Origin: Sphingobacterium sp. UBA6711
GTDB lineage: Bacteria > Bacteroidota > Bacteroidia > Sphingobacteriales > Sphingobacteriaceae
Reading direction: 5' to 3'
DNA length: 5,722 nucleotides
Assembly (NCBI GenBank): GCA_002454415.1
Contig: DKIT01000212.1
Coordinates: 4,172-9,893, forward strand
The notes beneath the pieces are model-generated. The model had not been told where the DNA came from, did no database searches, and saw only the letters and a program-made list of their open reading frames with translations. Shown here in pieces: positions 1 through 5,722 of the stretch. The position numbers and the translations under genes were made by a program. The first letter of the stretch is position 1; each line of letters starts with the position of its first letter.

Positions 1-7
1 ATTTCCA

Positions 8-38
8 TTAGTGTTATATGATTTTTATCTTATGTTTG
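8..38 (+). promoter_or_regulatory. Candidate Bacteroidota promoter of the HxlR-family gene
   Basis: TATGTTTG at 31-38 matches the Bacteroidota -7 consensus TAnnTTTG at every fixed position. Nineteen bases upstream, TTAG at 8-11 matches the -33 element TTTG at three of four positions. Transcription would then start near 43-46, leaving a leader of roughly 15 nt before the ATG at 60. The motif and spacing are seen; promoter activity is inferred. Confidence 0.5.
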
Positions 39-59
39 AGCCATTAAACGATAATATTT

Positions 60-389
60 ATGCGTAAAGAAAATTCCACTAATGCCGTTAATGAAAAAGC
101 ATTACAAGAATATTGCAATGCTTTCAAAACACTATCCTTATTTAGTGGGCGTTGGAAACTTTCAATTTTATTTAAACTGCTAACGACTGAAACGAGCTAT
201 TCGGAGTTTAAACTATTGTTGCCCGAGATAAGTGATCGGACGCTTTCTAAACAGTTGAACGAACTGATACAGGATAAAGTAATTTTAAAAAATAAGAACA
301 AAGTATCATCCATTTATACCTTGACAGATAAAGGTCGGAAGCTGGACACGATTTTAAAAGCTCTCGCTGAATTCCAAGATAAGGATTAA
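60..389 (+). CDS. HxlR-family winged-helix transcriptional regulator
   Basis: This is a 109-residue DNA-binding protein of the HxlR (DUF24, MarR-like) family, whose members are small dimeric winged-helix regulators, some of them sensing electrophiles or redox stress through cysteines. The family pattern is clear. A conserved N-terminal Cys (C19) precedes a hydrophobic helix, then GRWKLSILFKLL at 30-41 (usually GGKWKLLILxxL). The recognition-helix segment ISDRTLSKQLNELIQDKVI spans 57-75, and the wing leads into YTLTDKGRKL at 86-95. The length is typical. The proline-rich wing stretch often seen before the YxLT motif is not obvious here. The start is the only in-frame ATG after the upstream stop at 45-47. 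No Shine-Dalgarno is visible, as usual in this phylum. Its stop overlaps that of the convergent VOC gene. Its target is unknown; autoregulation or control of the VOC gene is only inferred. Confidence 0.92.
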   Translation: MRKENSTNAVNEKALQEYCNAFKTLSLFSGRWKLSILFKLLTTETSYSEFKLLLPEISDRTLSKQLNELIQDKVILKNKNKVSSIYTLTDKGRKLDTILKALAEFQDKD

Positions 390-843
390 TTGAAGTCTAC
401 CTTTTCTAAGAATTCAATCACTTCTCCGTTAGGGCTATATACGAGGCTATTCCTTGCTTTTACAGTTTTTGATTGATTGGATATATCCATATCGACCACG
501 CCGTGACTCAGGTCTTTAGCGCCATAGGCAAGGGCTTGTTGCCTGGCAAGTTCTGCGTCTTTGACGACGAAACATATATGAAGTAGGGCATTCTCAATGT
601 ACTCATCATCTGTTTTTCTTTTTCTCCCCTGTGTTGGCATATCTGATTTTTATCGCATATTTCCAAATAATAATCGATTGCCTTATGATGTAGCATGACG
701 CATTTCTCCATATTGATATCGGGTAGAGACCAACTGTGTACAATTTCAAACCCGAGACCTTCATAGAAAGCTAAAGTGTTTTCAAATTCATTTGCTTTAA
801 TAGATACATGATGAAAGCCAATAATGTTATTTTCCAAATCCAT
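386..843 (-). pseudogene. VOC-family (glyoxalase/bleomycin-resistance fold) protein, frameshifted
   Basis: The minus strand encodes a vicinal-oxygen-chelate protein split over two frames. The first part (843 leftwards) starts MDLENNIIGFHHVSIKANEFE and stays family-like to about LEICDK. The second part resumes in another frame at MPTQGRKRK near 640 and runs to the stop at 386-388. Adding one T to the five-T run at 647-651 (five A to six A in the mRNA) joins them seamlessly as EICDKKSDMPTQG, giving a 152-residue protein, normal for a single-domain VOC protein. In the repaired protein the expected metal-ligand positions are present: H12 (possibly H11), E61, H89 and E144. Such proteins bind a divalent metal and act as glyoxalases, dioxygenases, fosfomycin or bleomycin resistance proteins; the substrate here cannot be told. 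Whether the break is a real mutation or a homopolymer sequencing error is open. Without repair the first frame gives a 111-residue product with an unrelated tail. Confidence 0.85.
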
Positions 844-862
844 ATTTTTAATTTTGTGTTTT

Positions 863-893
863 CAAAGATATTCATCCATGTAAAGTGATGAAA
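863..893 (-). promoter_or_regulatory. Candidate promoter of the VOC gene (minus strand)
   Basis: Read on the minus strand, TATCTTTG (plus-strand 863-870) matches the -7 consensus TAnnTTTG at every fixed position. TTTC (890-893) lies 19 bases upstream and differs from the -33 element TTTG at one base. The -7 element ends 19 bases before the VOC ATG at 843, so the leader would be short, about 10-15 nt. The good promoter suggests the gene was recently functional, or that its frameshift is a sequence error. The motif is seen; activity is inferred. Confidence 0.5.
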
Positions 894-930
894 GGACTTA
901 CAAAATTGTTAGTAGGAATCTGAATTTGTT

Positions 931-962
931 TTTGATACTTCCAGATGGTATAACTACATTTA
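931..962 (+). promoter_or_regulatory. Candidate promoter of the AraC-family regulator gene
   Basis: TTTG at 931-934 matches the -33 element. After a 20-base spacer, TACATTTA at 955-962 matches the -7 element TAnnTTTG at five of six fixed positions (last G replaced by A). The start site would be near 968, about 35-40 nt before the ATG at 1005. It faces away from the VOC promoter at 863-893, so the two genes share a divergent control region of 161 bp. Confidence 0.4.
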
Positions 963-1004
963 TAGACTTAATTATTACACGCCAATTTACACACAGTTAG
1001 ACCT

Positions 1005-1877
1005 ATGATATTACGCGAAGTTACGCCACTTTCTGATAAAGATTGTTTCATGGTATTTGCCAGAGAGAAATCAAGTTTTGATTTTCCAATTCATGTACAT
1101 TCAGAATTTGAGCTCAATTTCATTAAAAATGCTGCTGGAGCACAACGTATCGTAGGGGACAGTATAGAGGAAATCGGAGAACTTGAATTAACACTGATTG
1201 CAAATGCTAATCTGGAGCACGGGTGGTTTGATCATAAATGTCAGTCCACAAATATTTCCGAGATCACCATACAGTTTCAGCCGGATTTATTGGGTGAAAC
1301 GCTGCTCAATAAAAATCAATTTCGTTCGATTAAGCAATTGTTCGAAAAGGCAGTATACGGCGTGACTTTCAGTCTTCCAACGATTTTGGTTGTACAAGAC
1401 GCCATAAAAAAACTCTCTCATGAAAAAGATGGCTTCCATTCAGTTATAGGTTTGTATGATATTCTATTCATTCTATCTCAAGATATAGACATGCGAGAGC
1501 TTTGCAGTCGTTCGTTTCACAGTAGCATCGGTCGGCATGATAGCCGCCGTGTCGAGAAAGTATTACGTTACCTCGCTAAAAATTATCAGAAAGAAGTGTC
1601 TCTTGGTGAAGCAGCAGATCTAATTGGGATGACAGATGTTTCTTTAAGTCGGTTTCTTAAACAACGCACGGGCAGAACTTTTGTGGATACCCTCAATGAT
1701 ATTAGATTGGGACACGCTAGTCGTATGCTCGTCGATACAACACATAGTATTGCCGAAATCGCATTATTGTCGGGGTTTAACAATCTGTCCAATTTTAATC
1801 GGACCTTTATGAAAAAGAAGGGAGCAACCCCCACGGACTTCCGGAATAAATATCGAAATTCAAAATTCTATTTGTGA
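1005..1877 (+). CDS. AraC-family transcriptional regulator with cupin-like N-terminal domain
   Basis: This 290-residue protein has the two-part build of AraC/XylS regulators. The N-terminal half looks like the cupin sensor domain, with HVHSEFELNFI at 30-40 (H30, H32, E36) and LEHGW at 70-74, residues that in related cupins line the ligand pocket. The C-terminal 110 residues are the paired helix-turn-helix DNA-binding domain. The first motif lies around VSLGEAADLIGMTDVSLSRF (198-217). The second is SIAEIALLSGFNNLSNFNRTF (248-268), followed by the family signature KKKGATPTDFRNKYR (270-284). Length is standard and the domain intact. The ATG at 1005 has no clear Shine-Dalgarno. The gene sits 184 bp upstream of susC in the same direction, so it is the natural candidate to control the susCD operon in response to the imported substrate or a breakdown product. 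That role is inferred; the family assignment is firm. Confidence 0.95.
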   Translation: MILREVTPLSDKDCFMVFAREKSSFDFPIHVHSEFELNFIKNAAGAQRIVGDSIEEIGELELTLIANANLEHGWFDHKCQSTNISEITIQFQPDLLGETLLNKNQFRSIKQLFEKAVYGVTFSLPTILVVQDAIKKLSHEKDGFHSVIGLYDILFILSQDIDMRELCSRSFHSSIGRHDSRRVEKVLRYLAKNYQKEVSLGEAADLIGMTDVSLSRFLKQRTGRTFVDTLNDIRLGHASRMLVDTTHSIAEIALLSGFNNLSNFNRTFMKKKGATPTDFRNKYRNSKFYL

Positions 1878-1950
1878 ACAACAAGCATACATAGTGTTAA
1901 AAAAATATAGGTCATCCCTTACTTTAAAAAGTTATAAAAGCAGTTGTTGG

Positions 1951-2040
1951 TTTAAATAACATGAGAAGAAGATAAAAAAGTATTACCTCTGATCGTGCAT
2001 TCTACTTAGTTTTGGTATTAGATAAAGCAATTTAAATAAC
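1951..2040 (+). repeat. Pair of 10-bp direct repeats in the AraC-gene/susC intergenic region
   Basis: TTTAAATAAC occurs at 1951-1960 and again at 2031-2040, exactly 80 bp apart, with the likely susC -7 element between them. Two further short words are also doubled inside: GATAAA at 1971 and 2021, and GTATTA at 1980 and 2015. Direct repeats are the usual form of AraC-family operators, but these words are AT-rich and short, so chance is a real alternative. Confidence 0.35.
2007..2014 (+). promoter_or_regulatory. Candidate -7 promoter element for susC
   Basis: TAGTTTTG matches the Bacteroidota -7 consensus TAnnTTTG at every fixed position and lies 47 bases before the susC ATG. No good -33 TTTG is found 19-21 bases upstream; the bases there read about TTAC or TACC. 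A weak -33 element would suit an activator-dependent promoter such as one driven by the neighbouring AraC-type protein. That dependence is inferred. Confidence 0.45.
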
Positions 2041-2047
2041 CAATTTT

Positions 2048-2053
2048 AAGGGA
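2048..2053 (+). promoter_or_regulatory. Shine-Dalgarno sequence of susC
   Basis: AAGGGA lies 8 bases before the ATG at 2062 and resembles the AAGGAG consensus. It is the only good purine-rich ribosome binding site in the window, since the other genes have none. It supports 2062 as the start and suggests strong translation of susC. Confidence 0.55.
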
Positions 2054-2061
2054 ACTCAAAA

Positions 2062-5000
2062 ATGATCAAAAAAATCTTTTATGCCTGTATGGTTGCTGGC
2101 CTTACTCCGATGCTTAGTTTTGCCCAGAAACTGCAGCTATCGGGACAGGTAATTAATCAACAGACCAATTTACCAATAGCGGGTGCGACGGTTCGAAGTG
2201 GTGCAGGAAAAACTGCGCTGACAGACGAAAAAGGAAATTACCAACTTGAGGTCAGTGTGGGAGATAATCTCTATATATCTTTTCTCGGTATGGAGACACG
2301 CACGTTAAAAGTCACCACCCGGGAGTCAATCAAAGTTTATCTAAATCCAAAATCGGATGTGCTCGACGAGGTCGTTGTCGTAGGTTACGGTAAAGTGAAG
2401 AAAAGAGATCTATCTGGTGCGGTAAGCCAAGTTAAAGCCGCTGATATTCTTGCTGGAAACCCTGCTCCAAGTATCAATCAGGCATTACAAGGACGTATGG
2501 CGGGGGGGGCAGTCAACCAGAAAGATGGGGCTCCGGGTGCTGGTGTATCCATTTCTATTAGAGGAACGAACTCTTTCTCCACAAATTCACAACCGCTTTA
2601 TATTGTTGATGGTATTCCTTTTGACATGGCATCTACACCATCAAGCAGTGCTAATGAAAATAATAATCAGACGGCAAATGCACTAGCATCTATCAATCCA
2701 AACGATATCGAATCGATCGAGGTGCTCAAAGATGCGTCCGCTACTGCTATTTACGGTTCCAGGGGAGCAAATGGTGTGGTATTGATCACAACAAAAAGAG
2801 GTGAAAATGGAAACGAAAAAGTAGAGCTAAATGCTAATTTTGGATTGGCTACTCTCGGTCGGAAAGTTAATATGCTTAGACCATTCGATTATGCATCCTA
2901 TATTAATGAACAGGCTGTCAACAGTAAATATTATGAAGGGGTAGACTATCAGATATTACCCTATCCGGGGTCTTGGTCTTATCCGACCATCAATGGTCAG
3001 CCAGTTACAACTTCCGGAAAGTACCAACCGTCACCTGAAGATTTTTTAAATCAAGGTCTGCGAACCGACCAATACGGTAATCAAACTCTAGTTCAGGGAG
3101 CCGATTGGCAGGATGAAATTTACCAAAATGGCTTTTCGCAAGAGTATAATCTTAGTGTGTCAGGTGGTAGCGAGAAAGGCTGGCATATGTTCTCAGGAAA
3201 TTTTCTAAATCAGGGCGGAATCATAAAGAACTCGGATTATCAACGGGTTGCGCTACGTACAAATATCGGTAGGAAGGTAAGATCCTGGCTAGAGTTAGGT
3301 GCTAATATCAACTATACCAATGGACTCACGAATTTTGCAAAATCAAATGCTTATGATTATGGGATTATTCGCTCTGCATTGATATTTCCAGTCACTTATG
3401 GACCTGATATGAGCACAATCGAGTCTGATCAACTTAACTGGTTGGCTTCCACTCCGGGTGTGTATGTCAATACAGCGAAGGATCAGCTCCGGGCTAACAA
3501 TGTTTTTAGCTCATCGTACGCTAGTGTTAAACTGTTGCCATTCTTGACCTTCCGCCAGAATTTTGGATTCTCTTATTCCAATAATAACCGAAATACCTAT
3601 TATAATCGAAATACACAGGAAGGACGAACACCAAAAAATGGGAGTGCTGGACAGAGTGACAATTGGTACCAAAGCTTAACGAGTGAATCCTTGTTGACTT
3701 TGGACAAAACTTTTCGACAAGTTCATAGCTTAAATGCAGTAGCAGGTTTTACCTATGAACAGGCAAATTACTCCGCCAAATCCATGACGGCTACCAATTT
3801 TCCTAATGATATTACAGGCGAGTTTGACATGGCTGCAGGCTTAAACCCTGGACCATTGGTCAGCAGTCGTGGCCGGACGCAAATGGCTTCAGTTTTAGCT
3901 CGGGCAAACTATTCTTATAAAGGTAAATATATTGCTACGGCATCCTTTCGTCGGGATGGCTCGAGCCGATTAACAGAAGGACAGAAGTTTGCCAATTTTC
4001 TTTCCGGTGCACTAGCATGGAGAATCTCCGAGGAACAGTTTGTAAAAGATATTGGCCTTTTCAATGATCTAAAATTGCGTGCTAGCTATGGTCGTACAGG
4101 TAATCAGGGCGTCAATGCGTATCAAACAAGAGCTTATCTAGCCGTAGCTAATTATCCTTTGGGAGGAGCTTTAAGTAGTGGTTTTGCTGAGGTAGATTGG
4201 CGTGGTGCACTGAACAAGAATTTGAAGTGGGAAACTACTGATCAGTATAATATTGGATTGGATATGGCTTTCTTAAATAACCGTATCCAATTTACCATCG
4301 ACGCATACTACAAAAAAACAAATGATCTATTACAGAATGTTAATATTGCTTCTAGCAATGGAATGCGTACACAGTGGGTCAATTCGGGTTATGTCACCAA
4401 CAAAGGGCTTGAGCTAACAGGGAAATTCAGTGCTGTTGACCGCGACAATTTTAAATGGAATATTGATGCCAATATCTCATTCAATCGAAACGCGATCGGT
4501 GGTCTTGCTTCAGACCGCTTCGCTGAAAGATTATGGTACAATGCCGACAATATCTTTATTCAGCGAAATGGTATGCCGATAGGTTCAATGTTTGGCTATG
4601 TAGAAGATGGATTTTACGATAATGAAGCTGAAGTGCGGGCAGATCAGACCTATGCCAACGCCAGCAATGCCGTCGTGCGCTCGAAACTGGGAGAAATCAA
4701 ATATCGCGACCTGAATGGTGACGGTCAAATAACTGCCAGTGACCGTACAATAATCGGTAATACAAATCCCGATTTTGTGTTTGGTTTGACCAATAATTTC
4801 AAATACAGAGATTTTACGTTAGGCTTTTTCTGGCAAGGATCTATTGGCAACGATATTTTCAATGGTAACCTGATCGATATGAAAATGGCCAATTTGGGTA
4901 ACATTACCCAGGATATCTATAATAGCCGTTGGACGGAAGAAAATCATGAAAATGCCTTATGGCCCAAGGCGGTATCCACTTATAACCGCACCATGCTAAC

Positions 5001-5259
5001 CTCCGATCGCTATGTTGAAAATGGTTCTTATGTTCGTCTGAAGAATGTCAATCTCGGTTATACCATTAAAACACCTTTTAAAGGTTTGAATGCGCTATAC
5101 ATTTATGCCAGTGCGACAAATTTGTTGACCATAACAGACTATAGCTGGTTTGATCCGGATGTAAATGCATTTGGTGGTGATGCCTCCCGTAAAGGTGTTG
5201 ATATTTATTCATATCCAAGTAGCAAAACATTTTCACTTGGATTTAAGGCCGATTTTTAA
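2062..5259 (+). CDS. susC: SusC/RagA-family TonB-linked outer-membrane transporter
   Basis: This 1065-residue protein is a complete SusC-type TonB-dependent transporter, which imports oligosaccharides or other large nutrients across the outer membrane together with a SusD lid. A signal peptide covers residues 1-21, with likely cleavage after SFA before QKLQ. A carboxypeptidase-regulatory-like beta domain follows at about 24-95 (LSGQV, TDEKGNYQL, FLGMETR). The TonB-box-like DEVVVVGYG is at 102-110. The plug spans about 115-245 with GAPGAGVSISIRG, LYIVDGIPF and the SusC signature DIESIEVLKDASATAIYGSR (215-234). The rest is the beta barrel, ending in the expected terminal Phe (GFKADF). There is no STN domain, so signalling through an anti-sigma factor is unlikely. 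An EF-hand-like loop with D883, N885, D887 and D894 sits in a barrel loop. The plug coding region contains an eight-G tract (2502-2509). susD follows after 21 bp. The substrate is unknown; the symbol denotes the family, not proof of starch uptake. Confidence 0.96.
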   Translation: MIKKIFYACMVAGLTPMLSFAQKLQLSGQVINQQTNLPIAGATVRSGAGKTALTDEKGNYQLEVSVGDNLYISFLGMETRTLKVTTRESIKVYLNPKSDVLDEVVVVGYGKVKKRDLSGAVSQVKAADILAGNPAPSINQALQGRMAGGAVNQKDGAPGAGVSISIRGTNSFSTNSQPLYIVDGIPFDMASTPSSSANENNNQTANALASINPNDIESIEVLKDASATAIYGSRGANGVVLITTKRGENGNEKVELNANFGLATLGRKVNMLRPFDYASYINEQAVNSKYYEGVDYQILPYPGSWSYPTINGQPVTTSGKYQPSPEDFLNQGLRTDQYGNQTLVQGADWQDEIYQNGFSQEYNLSVSGGSEKGWHMFSGNFLNQGGIIKNSDYQRVALRTNIGRKVRSWLELGANINYTNGLTNFAKSNAYDYGIIRSALIFPVTYGPDMSTIESDQLNWLASTPGVYVNTAKDQLRANNVFSSSYASVKLLPFLTFRQNFGFSYSNNNRNTYYNRNTQEGRTPKNGSAGQSDNWYQSLTSESLLTLDKTFRQVHSLNAVAGFTYEQANYSAKSMTATNFPNDITGEFDMAAGLNPGPLVSSRGRTQMASVLARANYSYKGKYIATASFRRDGSSRLTEGQKFANFLSGALAWRISEEQFVKDIGLFNDLKLRASYGRTGNQGVNAYQTRAYLAVANYPLGGALSSGFAEVDWRGALNKNLKWETTDQYNIGLDMAFLNNRIQFTIDAYYKKTNDLLQNVNIASSNGMRTQWVNSGYVTNKGLELTGKFSAVDRDNFKWNIDANISFNRNAIGGLASDRFAERLWYNADNIFIQRNGMPIGSMFGYVEDGFYDNEAEVRADQTYANASNAVVRSKLGEIKYRDLNGDGQITASDRTIIGNTNPDFVFGLTNNFKYRDFTLGFFWQGSIGNDIFNGNLIDMKMANLGNITQDIYNSRWTEENHENALWPKAVSTYNRTMLTSDRYVENGSYVRLKNVNLGYTIKTPFKGLNALYIYASATNLLTITDYSWFDPDVNAFGGDASRKGVDIYSYPSSKTFSLGFKADF
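2502..2509 (+). repeat. Homopolymer of eight G within susC
   Basis: Eight consecutive G encode part of Ala-Gly-Gly-Ala (residues 147-150) at the start of the plug. Loss of one G would shift reading into a frame that stops at 2684-2686, giving a product of about 207 residues. The tract stands out in an AT-rich gene where most glycines use GGT or GGA. It is either a slippage-prone site or a place where sequencing errors could occur. Confidence 0.85.
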
Positions 5260-5280
5260 CTACATCTAAAGATGATTGTC

Positions 5281-5722
5281 ATGAATACAAATAAATACAA
5301 ATTATATATAAAATATGCCTTACTGGCGTCGATAGGACTTGCAGGATTAAGCTCCTGTGAAAAAATGCTGGAAGAAAAGAAGTTTGATTTTATCGATCCA
5401 CAAGATATTCCGGATTCGGATGAAGGGGTTAACCAATGGGTCGTAGGTACCTACAGCAAACTGTTGGACGATATGTTTCGATGGAATCTATTCCCACCGG
5501 CCCTCGAATTTGACTGTGATTATATGACTGGTCCGGATTGGTCTTTTGGTTCTTTAGGCGCCGGAAATTTCCAAAACAATGAATACACTTCAGCGATGTG
5601 GGAAAAACCATACGCAATTATTCATCGGGCAAACTTAGCACTGGAGAATATAGAACCAATGTCCAAAGCTTCGGAAGCGGCCAAAAACAATGGGATGGGT
5701 GAACTCTATTTCCTAAAAGCTT
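5281..5722 (+). CDS. susD: SusD/RagB-family nutrient-binding outer-membrane lipoprotein, 3' end cut by window
   Basis: The frame stays open from the ATG at 5281 to the window edge, giving 147 complete codons of a family usually about 500-600 residues long, so only the N-terminal quarter is present. It begins with a lipoprotein signal peptide: KYK and IKY basic segments, a hydrophobic stretch ALLASIGLAG, and a lipobox LSSC with lipidated C26. The acidic residues just after it (E27, E31, E32) fit Bacteroidota surface-export signals. Family features follow: KKFDFIDPQDIPDSDEG (33-49), VVGTYSKL at 54-61, and later the WEKPYAIIHRANLALENIEPM segment typical of the first helical repeats. SusD proteins form a hinged lid over SusC that captures substrate at the cell surface. 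The 21-bp gap to susC implies one transcript. ATG at 5272 is an in-frame alternative start adding MIV; 5281 is preferred because AAAG lies 9 bases upstream. Confidence 0.93.
   Translation, partial: MNTNKYKLYIKYALLASIGLAGLSSCEKMLEEKKFDFIDPQDIPDSDEGVNQWVVGTYSKLLDDMFRWNLFPPALEFDCDYMTGPDWSFGSLGAGNFQNNEYTSAMWEKPYAIIHRANLALENIEPMSKASEAAKNNGMGELYFLKA

Noticed and set aside
1..8. Possible divergent gene starting leftwards at an ATG on the minus strand (8-6)
   Set aside because: Only two codons fall in the window, with no clear upstream promoter on that strand. It cannot be supported.
389..418. ATTGAA/TTCAAT inverted repeat as a bidirectional terminator between the convergent genes
   Set aside because: It has only six pairs, no GC-rich core and an 18-base loop, and it lies in the VOC coding end. 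It is too weak to call.
620..660. Programmed ribosomal frameshifting in the VOC gene
   Set aside because: A -1 slip at GAT AAA AAT would give exactly the joined protein, but the site is not a canonical X XXY YYZ heptamer. Five A is also short for transcriptional slippage. Single-domain VOC genes are normally unbroken, so mutation or sequence error is more likely.
1586..1834. Open frame of 82 codons on the minus strand
   Set aside because: It lies wholly inside the AraC-type coding region, opposite its conserved helix-turn-helix domain, and its translation shows no family features. It is a shadow frame.
1921..1932. ACTTTAAAAAGT as a terminator hairpin after the AraC-type gene
   Set aside because: The stem is five AT-rich pairs with a two-base loop and no following T run, so it would not fold as an intrinsic terminator. 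No convincing terminator was found anywhere in the window.
2450..2686. Open frame of 78 codons in an alternative plus frame
   Set aside because: It overlaps the conserved SusC plug and resembles no protein family. It matters only as the frame entered if the eight-G tract loses a base.
5429..5617. Open frame of 62 codons on the minus strand
   Set aside because: It lies opposite the conserved N-terminal part of the SusD gene and its translation is Cys/Arg-rich with no recognisable pattern.

Overview
The window looks like chromosomal DNA from a member of the Bacteroidota, most likely a Sphingobacteriaceae-type organism (Sphingobacterium or Pedobacter-like). This is inferred from the AT-rich base composition, a SusC/SusD outer-membrane uptake pair, near-absence of Shine-Dalgarno sequences, and several perfect or near-perfect matches to the Bacteroidota promoter -7 element TAnnTTTG. 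No database search could be run, so the genus is a guess.

Layout, left to right. (1) 60-389, plus strand: a small HxlR-family winged-helix regulator. (2) 386-843, minus strand: a VOC (glyoxalase/bleomycin-resistance fold) gene, convergent with the first and overlapping it by its stop codon. It is broken by an apparent one-base deletion in a homopolymer at 647-651. (3) 844-1004: a divergent intergenic region with a promoter candidate on each strand. (4) 1005-1877, plus: an AraC-family regulator with an N-terminal cupin-like sensor half. (5) 1878-2061: an intergenic region holding the likely susC promoter, a pair of direct repeats and an unusually good ribosome binding site. (6) 2062-5259, plus: a full-length SusC/RagA-type TonB-dependent transporter. 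(7) 5281 to the right edge, plus: the first 147 codons of a SusD/RagB lipoprotein, cut by the window end.

How the parts fit. The SusC barrel and SusD lid form one outer-membrane importer, probably for an oligosaccharide or other large nutrient, and are almost certainly co-transcribed (21 bp gap). The AraC-type protein just upstream, in the same orientation, is the best candidate for their regulator. This would be a simple polysaccharide-utilisation-type locus under an AraC activator instead of a FecI/FecR sigma pair or a hybrid two-component system. The absence of an N-terminal STN signalling domain in SusC agrees with that. The substrate cannot be read from this window because the downstream enzymes lie outside it. 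The HxlR/VOC pair on the left looks like an unrelated small stress or detoxification module.

No clearly new system is visible. The points most worth a second look are the VOC frameshift, an eight-G tract early in susC that could slip, and the repeated elements around the susC promoter.
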